NCBI GenBank assembly: GCA_037976565.1
Contig: CP137668.1
Span: forward strand, 23,412,251-23,476,250
Direction: 5' to 3'
Source of the DNA: Mesocentrotus franciscanus
Lineage: Eukaryota > Echinodermata > Echinoidea > Camarodonta > Strongylocentrotidae
DNA: 64,000 nucleotides
The notes under the pieces were generated by a model. The model had not been told where the DNA came from and did not search any database. It saw only the letters and a program-made list of their open reading frames with translations. Both the position numbers and the translations under genes were made by a program. Shown here piece by piece: positions 55,501 to 64,000 of this stretch (its first letter is position 1; the number at the start of each line of letters is the position of its first letter).

Positions 55501-58500
55501 ACAGGAGCTGAAGAATTCCAATTCTTCAATGTCTTTTAAGAGCAACCTTAAATCCCATTTGTTTAATTTTGCGTTATGAAGACAGACATTCATTCTTTCA
55601 TTTTTGTATTTTTCTTTCTTATGTAAATGTATACGATTCCTTCGTCATGATGTAATGAGTTCCCTAATATTTTGAAGCGCCTTGAGCATTTAATTAGAAT
55701 GGACATGGCGCTTTATAAATCTCATGTATTATTATTATCATAATCAATTTCCCTTTAATTTTCAAAGTAATTTAATTTCTAATGCCTTTGCCAAGGTTTA
55801 ATATTGATGTACATGTTACATGCACCTTCGTAAACAGACGTAAAGGTTGATGACTTTAACAAATTGAGACTATAGTTTCATACTATTTTATATTCGTAAC
55901 CATTAATTTTGAATGTTAGTAATGGATATAAAAATCCCCATTCCTGTGATTTTAACAGAATGAATGTACTTCATATCAGTGCATGCATGCTTAAACGTGT
56001 AATTGTCAATAAGGACTGGGTAGATGGGATTTTTTTTCTTCAGAGGTAAGCCATCGCGGCCAATTGCACTTGGTGGTAGGTTTTGTATGTAACTATTGCA
56101 ATGGGGTCTTTGGGCTGTGCCCTTAGCGTAGATACGGGGCATGGGGCAAACGCCCCCCCCCCATTCAACATCAAAAGGGGACAAATATAAAAGATAAAGA
56201 GAGAAATAGGAAGGGTGAGGGGAGAGGCAGACGTGAGATTATATGCTTATATGCATTTTGGCTATCGTAATTGATGCGGGTAACTGGCTAAATGCAATCG
56301 GGCAGTGTACCAGGTCCATTCGGGGCCGTCCATTTGTTGTCGGGCATGCATCGGTTCCCGACAAAGCGACATTTGAGAAATTTTCATCGGTCTGTTGTCG
56401 GTCTTTTGTCGGTCTTCTCTTTTTGACTGCAGTATTAGAATGGCTTTCATTCATTTATTTCTCAATACGGAAATGGTCAAGAATACATTGAATTACTGAA
56501 TGACAAATAATTATTTGACCAATACTCCTACCTTTTCCAAATCCAATAAAGACCTATTTAAGTCGATAAAACATACCATGAACCAGTGGCGGATCCACGG
56601 GGGGGCCCGGGGGGCCCGGGCCCCCTACCCTAGGAAAAAAACAGGTAAAAACACCCTTTTTTGAAAAAAGAAGATGGGCCCTCCTGGCGCCCAAGGGGTG
56701 GCGGTGGAAAAAAAATCACCCTTCCCGTAGGGGAAATTTTTTTCGGGTGCCAAAAAAAATAATTTGTGCTCACTACCCCTGGCGCCCAAGGGGGGGGGGT
56801 GACGATGGACAAAAGAAATTACCCTTCCCGGAGGGGAAAAAATTTTCAAGTGCCAACAATTTTTTTTTTTTGCTCACTACCACAATAACTTACGGAGTTG
56901 AGCAACTATTTCCTCTAGATTAGATTGCTGGAAGTCATTCATGCCTTGGTTGTCGAAAAGAGAAATGCTCTCAGTGAGAGTTAGAACAGTGCGTGAGATC
57001 GTTTTTCCTCCTTCTGATTCCATTGCGCCTACTACCTGACTCTGTTTAAACTGACCTGCTCGAAACATTCGGATAAAAATCATTAACAATATTATTAAAC
57101 GTAACTACTATAAACAGTAGCATTCCATTGTCGTATATAGGCTTCAAAAGAGATCTGAAAACAATTACCAGACTTTTATCCACAGCATTCATTATCAAAG
57201 TACAGTTCATTCTAAGTAATAATTCATCCAGGAACCCATTTACAAGCCCTAAATCAAAGTCGATTCATATCTTCCAAAATAATGTTTGGTGCTGTGACAG
57301 GGATTTGACCCCATACCTTGTAATACTCATTCCGTTACTTACTCACTAGACCGCAACGCGACAACAATAACATCTGCTCCTCCTCCCCCTCCCCCTCCTC
57401 CATCTTCTTCTTCTTCTTTTTCTTTTTCTTTTTCTTTTTCTTTTTCTTTTTCTTTTTCTTTTTCTTCTTCTTCTTCCTCTTCTTCTTCTACTTCTTCTTC
57501 TCCTCTTCCTCCTCCTCCCGTACTCCTCCTCCTGTACTCCTCCTCCTTCGCTTCCTCATCCTTCTTCTTCCTCATCCTTCTTCTTCTTCTTCTTCTTCTT
57601 CTTCTTCTTCTTCATCTTTCTTCTTCTTCTTCGTCTTCTTCTTCTTCCTCTTGTCCTCCTCCATTTCTTCATTTTATTCCTATATTGCTGCTATTACTAC
57701 TTCCATGACTACTGCTGCTACTCATTTCATTCTTTCATCATTTTCTACTCCATTTTTTTTAATTCTCCTAATACTTCAAGAATAAGATTGTAACAAAACG
57801 ATGTTGTGTGAATATTTTCCCAGCATGAGGGCAATTATGTATCCGATCAGCATTTGGGCAATTATACACACATGTTTTATGCCCATCTCTTGTCGAGGTT
57901 TACCCATTTTGTCTTAAAACTTAAGGCAAGAAATGGCCAAAAGTTGGTCAAAGATATTTTGCCTTCATCTAGGGCAATAACAAAAAAAGAAAGATAATAA
58001 CGAGAATGCAAGATGGACACAGAAGATATACAACATAGAATATTAAAACTTTTTTGTGATACCTGTGAATGCAAATTCAAGAGAATTTAGAAAGGACGAC
58101 TTCCCAGCGCTCATTTCTCCAAACATTCCGATATGTGCAGATTTCACACTGGACCCATCCGGTCTCTCAAAGGTGTAGTCCCTTAGCTGTTCACGTAGAG
58201 AAAACAATTCCTTCCTTCTGCGATCTGTAAAATGCAAATTGATCTTTAATCAGAGTTTAATACGATCTTATTCGTATGTGTGTGGGGTGAAAATGTTTCC
58301 TGGTCATGCTTGTACATTAAAAGACTCTAAATTATTGAAAGTGATTATTTTGGGATCACAAACGAGTGATTCCATTTACAATACTATTGATGGTAATATG
58401 TTTTACTAAAGTCTCAAATAAATACAAAATTAACTTTAATAGCAACTTTTGCCTATGCCACTATTTTTTACATGAAGTTGTAAATAGCAAATATATCATG

Positions 58501-61500
58501 TTAGGAGGGTTATCGTAATCTCACAACCAGTGTTTTGACTTTCATCATATAGAATAGTGACCTCATAATACCACCTCATGCTAATCACAATCAACATCAA
58601 ACTTGATTATCTGAATAAAGTTTTCATTCATATGTCAGATTCTGAATCACTAGGAGCTTAGTTACTAAACTAAAATGCAATGCTCTGTTTGACTTTGCAG
58701 ACTTAAACGAGCGATACCACTTGTATGGGTCAATAGTTTAGAAGAAGAATTTATGCATGATTATACTAGACAAGAAAATGAAAACAAACTTCCTCATCTG
58801 TTTGTTGCAAATAAGGTAAAAACATATTACTGATATGAGTAGCAATCGTTTCTATAAACTCATTCCTTCGAGAACTGTACCAACTAACACATGTTGCCTT
58901 CATTGGGAGAAAAAAATTAATGTAGATATTGATTGGTCTACGATATTCAAGTGTAATCTTGCACACATTAGAGAAAACAAGTTGCGAGAGTTTAACTTGA
59001 AATTACTGTATAATCTATTGCCAGTAAAAAGTAATTTTTTTCAAATGGGGAATATCTAATGAGATGATGTATGCCCAAAATGTAATATAAAAGAGGATAT
59101 AAATCACGCATTTATCGAATGCAAACTAAATGAGCCCTTCATTAAACACCTGAAAGAAATATTACGAGATATATACCAAGTAAAGATATTGACGTTCAGT
59201 ATCCAACACTTGCTCAAAATAAATTGTAAAAATCATAGTACTTTATTCCTAAAACTATAGCTTTTTGGACCAATTACAAATTGATTGTCGATCGGAATAT
59301 CACAGGAATAGACAAATAGAAACATTACTTCCAAACAAATTTTCCAAAGAGAAATTTTAAAAGATTGGAAAGTCAGTCAAATATTGATACGACCAGAAAG
59401 CACATGTTTTTACCAATAGAGTTGTTACGTCTTATTAAAAATTTAAAAAAACGGGGAAAAAAATTATCAGTATAATGTTAATGATAATTCAAATGCTTTG
59501 CAAAAACTTAATTTCAATTCTTTGTTATACCAATTATGGTGCTTTTGTGATTATGTAAGTTTGATTTGTATCATTGTATCTTTGAATGTGCCTAATAAAT
59601 CCTCTGAGAGGCAAATAAAGAAAAAAAAGGAGCTTATTTACAAGTATAAAAATGCTTTCTTAGTAATCAGGTAAAATAAACAAACAAACAAGCTTCAATG
59701 CTTATTCAGATTGATTTTAAAGTCTTAGTAAATGCAAGTTATATCATGGGATTTAAAGTGTTATTTCACAGTGGGTGATCTATCCTCAAGGTAGTGCAAA
59801 TCATCACAACCATGTTCTGCTCACCATTTTGTTTTATATTAAACTTGCAAATGGTAATATTTATATTGCCATGTTGGATTGATGTTGTATCATAATTCAA
59901 TATGCATTAAAGAAGAGCCACTTTGCATGCAATCACTCACCTAATTCCACTTCTTCTGGATCAAGTATAGGTAGGTAGAGTGTTCTCAGAAATGGAACGT
60001 GATTTAAGACTGCTTTACCTACGGATGAAAAGGCACATTACCAAGTTTCAATCATACTTTCATAATGAAAAAAAAGGATTAGATTTTTATGCAAAATTTA
60101 GATTTACAAAAGAATGTCCATGAGTATAAACATTTAACATTGTGCAACCATGGCTAAATTATTAAATCCCTTATAAATAACCAATGGCTTTACAAAACAA
60201 TGACAAAGGTCCCTTCTTGGTCTCATTTTGTTGTCACATTTCGTTTGGTCACATGATAGGATGGCTCCGAGATGATATACTAAAAGATTAAGTGATATTT
60301 TACATCTGATCCTTTTCTAAAGGCACTTATATTTCAGACTTCAGATTTCGGACTTTCGTTTGGTTATGTCTTTCCCACCTTGTCAGACTATATGATGCAT
60401 ACGATCTTTAAAGGCAATCTAACTTTGGCCACTTGAATAGGCATGTACCAACCTATTCTCTCAAAGAACGAAATCAAATATCAACAGCCATGAATTAGTC
60501 ATAACCTTATAAGCTATCATCATGATCAGTAATACTGTGTGATTTAAATCGAAAAATCGTAACCACTGCAATTTAACTATGTATTAGTATGGTTATGAAA
60601 GTAACTTTTGTTGTACGTGATTTATCGTTTTTATCATCCTTACCTCTGGTTGATAGTTTTCTCTTCCTTCGTAATCGAAGCAGGATCACAAATACAGCTA
60701 CTAATACGATGCAGATGATAAGCAGTATAACAAAGATAGCTATCGCGACCTTTCCTCCAACCGATAATCCGTTATCAGGCACTGCATGTTAAGATGAACA
60801 ACAGAGAAACGTTGATATTAATCAACTGCTATATACAGAGAGCAGATATGTTTTTGTAAGAATCACCACAGTCTTCATTTCAGCATACACAAATTCATTG
60901 TGTTTTATCGTGATATTTTTTGTTGTTGTATTTTCTTTTTTTAAATTTTTATAAATTGGTTTGGTTCGTTTGTTTTTCCTGACTGCTGAGAAAGCATATT
61001 TATGCTTATAAGTAAGCAACCAGTGGATCGACGGCTCTAAATCCTCTCCGAGTGACCTGGTAGTGATGATTACTACCTTACCAAAGAGCACTAGCACATC
61101 GACTTGGTTTCCAACACGGGACCTCCCGGTTACGAGACCACTGCTCTACCACTGAGTCATCGCGCTTCCTATATATTTTAAACATGTCCGTACAGTACGG
61201 TATGATGATAATGATGATGATGGTATGGATGATATATATTTATTACGTACTATAACAAAAACATGGAGAGAGAATTAGCAACCACAGCAGCATATTGGAG
61301 TAACACAGTTCTTATTGGTTTCGACATATCGGGTTGAAGTGGATTTTATTTTTACTGACTCACAATGTATGCTTGTACCTTCATTATGAGTGTGCTTTCT
61401 GAATTGCCACATAGTATTTTTACATAATATTTCTTTTGGAGGAAATTCTATTGAACTATATTTCAAGTAATTCTAGCATACCTGTTGGCATAGGTGGAAC

Positions 61501-61838
61501 GAGAACAGTGACGGTTGTTGACCAATCTGTCCCATTGGTTGCTTCACCCCTCACCGTACAGGTGTAATTCTGCATTTCATCTAGTTTAGCAGTAACGCTG
61601 ATGGACACCTCTCTCTCAGCTGTACCATCGGTTAGTGTCCTCTGGAAAGGATTCCCAAGGGGCTGCTTCACAATCCCTGACGAGGTCCACTCAAGAGTTA
61701 CATTAGGTCTGAAGCCAGAAACACGGCAGTTCATGTTAAAAAGCTTTGTGTTGGAAGTTTCTACGATGCAGAAACGTTGGTATTTGTTGCCTGTTGACCC
61801 ATGGACGCATTGTTCGATTTGGGGCATTGATGGTGATG
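52182..61838 (-). CDS. Gene B: Ig-TM-IFI44-type GTPase receptor, 5' end off window
   Basis: Paralogue of gene A. Coding exons on the minus strand are 61838-61482 (Ig), 60781-60644 (TM), 60018-59941 (linker, TLYLPI), 58224-58063 (P-loop), 57055-56894 (G3), 55087-55003, 54291-54224 and 52543-52182 (stop). All have GT-AG boundaries, and the phases run 1,1,1,1,1,2,1 without a frame break. The V and signal exons should lie beyond base 64000, since the right edge still matches the gene A intron between the V and second Ig exons. Gene B supplies the C-terminal half missing from gene A: strands of the G domain, a G4-position THAL, a family-typical ENYT segment, and a Lys-rich tail. With a gene A-like 5' end the protein would be about 595 residues. 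Confidence 0.75.
52576..53532. mobile_element. Tc1/mariner-like MITE with long inverted repeats
   Basis: 957 bp, ends CAGAGTGAGTCAGAAAAAAA and complement, inverted repeats of about 240 bp, TA on both sides (52574-52575, 53533-53534). The centre holds (CA)n, (ATC)n and (TG)n. It lies 32 bp from the acceptor of the last gene B exon. Confidence 0.8.
54224..54291 (-). CDS. Gene B exon: G-domain helix segment, short
   Basis: 68-bp exon (phase 2 in, phase 1 out): acceptor CATTCAG, donor GTATGT. It encodes DFNRKPGVEFIEAFERKLRQ, an amphipathic helix between the G3 and G4 regions. The phases fit exactly between the 55.0 kb and 52.5 kb exons. Confidence 0.65.
54340..54868 (-). mobile_element. tRNA-derived SINE or SINE-headed repeat, minus strand
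   Basis: Minus-strand head has TAGTTGAGTGGTTTAAAC (A-box-like) and GGGTTCGATCCCTGGC (B box). The downstream body to about 54340 is less certain. In a gene B intron. Confidence 0.6.
55003..55087 (-). CDS. Gene B exon: G-domain segment, short
   Basis: 85-bp exon (phase 1 in, phase 2 out) found by extending the frame: acceptor CTTGCAG, donor GTAAG. It encodes GERGADINHIERSEDEE and then IHCGVFVFSIT, a hydrophobic beta strand like the one preceding the G4 region in IFI44-type domains. Too short for an ORF caller. Confidence 0.65.
55490..55740 (+). mobile_element. LINE 3' end (CR1/L2-like)
   Basis: The short frame LPQELKNSNSSMSFKSNLKS then HLFNFAL and a stop is the classic 'FKSxLKxHLF' end of CR1/L2-type ORF2. 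It is followed by AAGCGCCTTGAGCA, GGCGCTTTATAAATC and (ATT)n. Confidence 0.7.
56584..56880. mobile_element. hAT-like repeat fragment beside gene B G3 exon
   Basis: Starts CAGTGGCGGATCCACGGGGG and has two copies of a unit with CTGGCGCCCAAGGGG. It ends about 13 bp from the exon at 56894; gene A lacks it. Confidence 0.6.
56894..57055 (-). CDS. Gene B exon: GTPase switch/G3 segment
   Basis: 162-bp phase 1-1 exon with ISRT and LFDNQG (DxxG). It differs from gene A at several residues (SQ for NH, EGG for GGG, E for D, Q for R). A hAT-like repeat fragment abuts the donor side at about 56880. Confidence 0.75.
57373..57665. repeat. CTT/TTTTTC-rich microsatellite block in gene B
   Basis: Positional counterpart of the 2516-2990 tract in the same intron of gene B, including a (TTTTTC)n subarray at about 57416-57463. 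Length differs from gene A, as expected of an unstable repeat. Confidence 0.95.
58063..58224 (-). CDS. Gene B exon: GTPase P-loop
   Basis: 162-bp phase 1-1 exon with GEMSAGKSSFLNSL unchanged. The N-terminal part is more diverged (DRRRKELFSLREQLRDY against EQRIEELSSLREQLRGY in gene A), so differences sit outside the nucleotide-binding core, as expected if the GTPase fold is under constraint. Confidence 0.85.
58826..59680 (+). mobile_element. Degenerate LINE 3' fragment (gene B intron)
   Basis: Paralogous copy of the 4.2-5.0 kb fragment with the same CxxC-HxxxxC remnant and independent small indels. Confidence 0.6.
59941..60018 (-). CDS. Gene B exon: juxtamembrane linker with ITSM-like motif
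   Basis: 78-bp phase 1-1 exon matching gene A exon 5. TLYLPI is unchanged while the nearby DPAEVE became DPEEVE. Acceptor CGTAG, donor GTGAGT. Confidence 0.65.
60644..60781 (-). CDS. Gene B exon: transmembrane segment
   Basis: 138-bp phase 1-1 exon with the same hydrophobic helix and RLRRKRK flank as gene A; the cytosolic end reads KLSTRG instead of KISTRG. Intact acceptor GCAG and donor GTAAGG. Confidence 0.85.
61022..61169 (-). mobile_element. tRNA-derived SINE, minus strand (gene B)
   Basis: Orthologous-position copy of the SINE at 6362-6508, showing that insertion predates the gene A/B duplication. Confidence 0.55.
61482..61838 (-). CDS. Gene B exon: Ig-like domain plus stalk
   Basis: 357-bp phase 1-1 exon, near-identical to the gene A second Ig exon but 15 bp shorter, because the stalk has a single PPMP unit. 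The Ig cysteines and tryptophan are kept. Acceptor TTTCAAAG, donor GTATGC. Confidence 0.85.
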
Positions 61839-62082
61839 CTTTGAAAAGAAAAACGACAACATCTGAATAACATTTTAAACATTACTGATATGTGTAGATA
61901 GCAGTATAGAAAGAAACAGATTAATGAACTAATTTCCCTTTGGGGGGGGGGGTAGACATGTGTTTTGGTCTTGCTATACTATAGTCCACTGCCTGGATTG
62001 TTCCCGTGGCGTGCGCCCAATCAGCTGAGAAAATAACACACCCTCAACGCTAAAACGGTGACAGTCCTTAATTGCCTTACAT

Positions 62083-62399
62083 TAGGGACTTTTAGATTTA
62101 CACGACGAGAACGTGGACTGCCACGTGTGCCATTATGGACTTTTAGATTTGCACGTCGACATAGTGGACTGCAACGTGTGACGTCCTTATAAGGCACTGT
62201 GATGTCCTTTTAAGGCACTGCCGGGCACGGCCCAGTGCAATGTCACACGCGGCAGTCCACGCTCTCGTCGTGTAAAAGTCCCCATTCTTTCAAGGCACTG
62301 GCCCGTGCCCGGCAGTGCCTTAAAAGGACGTCACATTACCTTAAAAGGATGTCACCGTGGCAATCCACGTTCTCGTCGTGTAAAATCTAAAAGTCCCTA
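62083..62399. mobile_element. Fold-back MITE in gene B (uninterrupted)
   Basis: 317 bp with terminal inverted repeats of about 43 bp starting TAGGGACTTTTAGATTT and including CGACGAGAACGTGGA. Same family as 8855-9827 and 18797-19128. Confidence 0.8.
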
Positions 62400-62883
62400 T
62401 TTTTACCCTTTCGACGGGTGTATTTTCAGGGGTCGCGCGATCTGCGTGGGTTGCATGTAAGGGAGGAGGGCATATATAAAAACGGACATAATCTGGATAA
62501 GCTACATTACACGCTTACTGTGGTCAAGTGTGCGCATCAAGGGTTATATTAAGTAGACATACAAAGGCAATTTATCTGCATCTCATTCTAGTCATGTAAC
62601 ACAGTCAGTGTCATAGCAAATTAATGTACCATATTAAGGAGTGACATTGCATATGTATATTTTAAAAAAAAAATGTATTTGCACTTAAATTGACGTTATT
62701 CCAAAAGATACAAGGTATACCTACAATATGTTCAAACTATGATGATGATGATGATGATCCACATCACTTGTATGGCGCCATTTATCTGTGTCTAACATTC
62801 AAAGGCGCCCGCTCTTCCAATAGTCATGGGACTACACATTTTGCTTGAAAAAATGGGTTTTGAGGCATGACTTAAAGCTTTGT

Positions 62884-63175
62884 AGAGGTGTCGTGGTCGA
62901 GTGGATACGTCGCCGGACTGTCGATCACAAGGTCCGCCGTTCGAGTCCCGCCGCGGCATATCCTTTGGCAAGGCATTGATCTAAATTTGCCACACTTAAC
63001 CCAAGTGTTGTAAATGGGTACCTGGCAGGAATTAATTCCTTGAAATGCTAGAGCGCCGTAATGGTCGCCTTGCTAAAGCCAGGGTAATAATCGGGGCAGC
63101 CCCAGGAGCGTCACAACTTGACGGACATGTGCGCTATATAAGAAGCCACCATTATTATTATTATTATTATTAATT
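62884..63175 (+). mobile_element. tRNA-derived SINE with (ATT)n tail (gene B)
   Basis: Orthologous-position copy of 10292-10580. The B box is CGTTCGAGTCCC (one change), and a few bases are missing after CGCGGCA. Confidence 0.85.
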
Positions 63176-63865
63176 CTAACTTTCTAGCTTTTAAACTAGT
63201 ATGAATAACTAGCATAATGGCCTTCTCAGATACAATTAATGTTGAACATTTATCCCTTGATCAACGAAATAAAGTGTAAAAGTCGCCATTATATCGTCAC
63301 CGATGTCACAATCAATCTTCTTTTTAAAAGCATTCCAAACCTTGAAATAACTTATGTGGTATGGAAGCAGAAAAATAAGAGAAACAGAATGGCGAAAGTT
63401 TGAAATTAATCAGGCCAATAATAAGGGAGTTACGAATATTTGAAATATGAGATCACTAGGTCCATGAGAATCTGAAATTGGCAATTTAGTGGGTGATATG
63501 TGACGTAGTCCTGGGACAACTCTCCCTTTTGTCGTGTACAAAAAAATAACATTATTTTCTCTTTTTCTCCTACTCTGCCAACTCCCTTGGGGCACTACTT
63601 AAAATATATTATGGATAGCATATTATCATAGGTCCTCTAAAAATAATAGGAGGGTCTATTATTTTAACCATACTTTTTGAAAAATCGACATTTTAATAAT
63701 TTTGTGTGGTGAATCAAATAAAAAAAAGTAGTTCAGCTAGTGACATTACTGATTCAGCGAATTTGAAGTGCCCATACGTGTAGTGATTACAACTTTCAAA
63801 AAATCATAGCTTTCTTAATTTTGGTCCGATTTAATTCAAACTTATACCATTCTTCTCCTCTGAGT

Positions 63866-63870
<5 letters not shown>

Positions 63871-63902
<32 letters not shown>
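63871..63902. repeat. (TG)n microsatellite
   Basis: Counterpart of the gene A dinucleotide run, slightly longer. Window-edge sequence after it still matches the intron before the V exon. Confidence 0.95.
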
Positions 63903-63905
<3 letters not shown>

Positions 63906-64000
63906 TGGGCTTTCTTTACAGACGTGTATCAATTGGATATGATTATTTACGTCTGGGGACCGACGTTTAACTTCACTATCCGAAAGACGTTTGCTTTCGT

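Overview
The window is eukaryotic, almost certainly from a marine invertebrate deuterostome. A sea urchin or another echinoderm is my best guess; amphioxus or a lophotrochozoan cannot be excluded from sequence alone. The grounds are GT-AG introns, AT-rich DNA dense in microsatellites, tRNA-derived SINEs with (ATT)n tails, non-LTR retrotransposons, a Penelope-like element, many small DNA transposons, and one 500-N scaffold gap at 34063-34562.

The core content is a minus-strand cluster of paralogous genes. When spliced, each encodes a signal peptide, a V-set Ig domain, a second Ig domain, a transmembrane helix, a short juxtamembrane linker with an ITSM-like tyrosine motif, and an intracellular GTPase of the IFI44 (interferon-induced protein 44) type. 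Gene A occupies about 1165-14044, with an extra first exon at 24133-24205, and runs off the left edge before its last three exons. Gene B occupies 52182-61838 and ends with a complete C-terminus; its V and signal exons lie beyond the right edge. Between them is a middle locus at about 34563-39931: two signal exons and one frameshifted V exon that runs into the scaffold gap. Gene A 5' exons joined to gene B 3' exons give one continuous frame of about 600 codons, with all intron phases compatible.

Signal-peptide exons come in pairs (14.0/24.2 kb and 38.1/39.9 kb). Each has about 250 bp of similar upstream DNA carrying an NF-kappaB-like site 140-155 bp before the ATG and a DR1-like repeat next to it. 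This fits inducible immune expression.

Mobile DNA explains most of the rest. Examples are a head-to-head Penelope-like element with hammerhead-like motifs and a 12-bp target duplication (16021-19658), a 5'-truncated L1/Tx1-like LINE (19732-22199), three hAT-type elements with 8-bp duplications (17642-18744, 22356-23867, 25748-27130), and several fold-back or TTAA-flanked MITEs. A segment of about 5.8 kb (28240-34062) is repeated almost identically at 42924-48722. Long open frames over GAA/CAA or CTT repeats at 2.5, 30, 44.8 and 57.5 kb are microsatellite artefacts, not genes.

All gene models are read by eye from splice signals and phase; no similarity search was possible.
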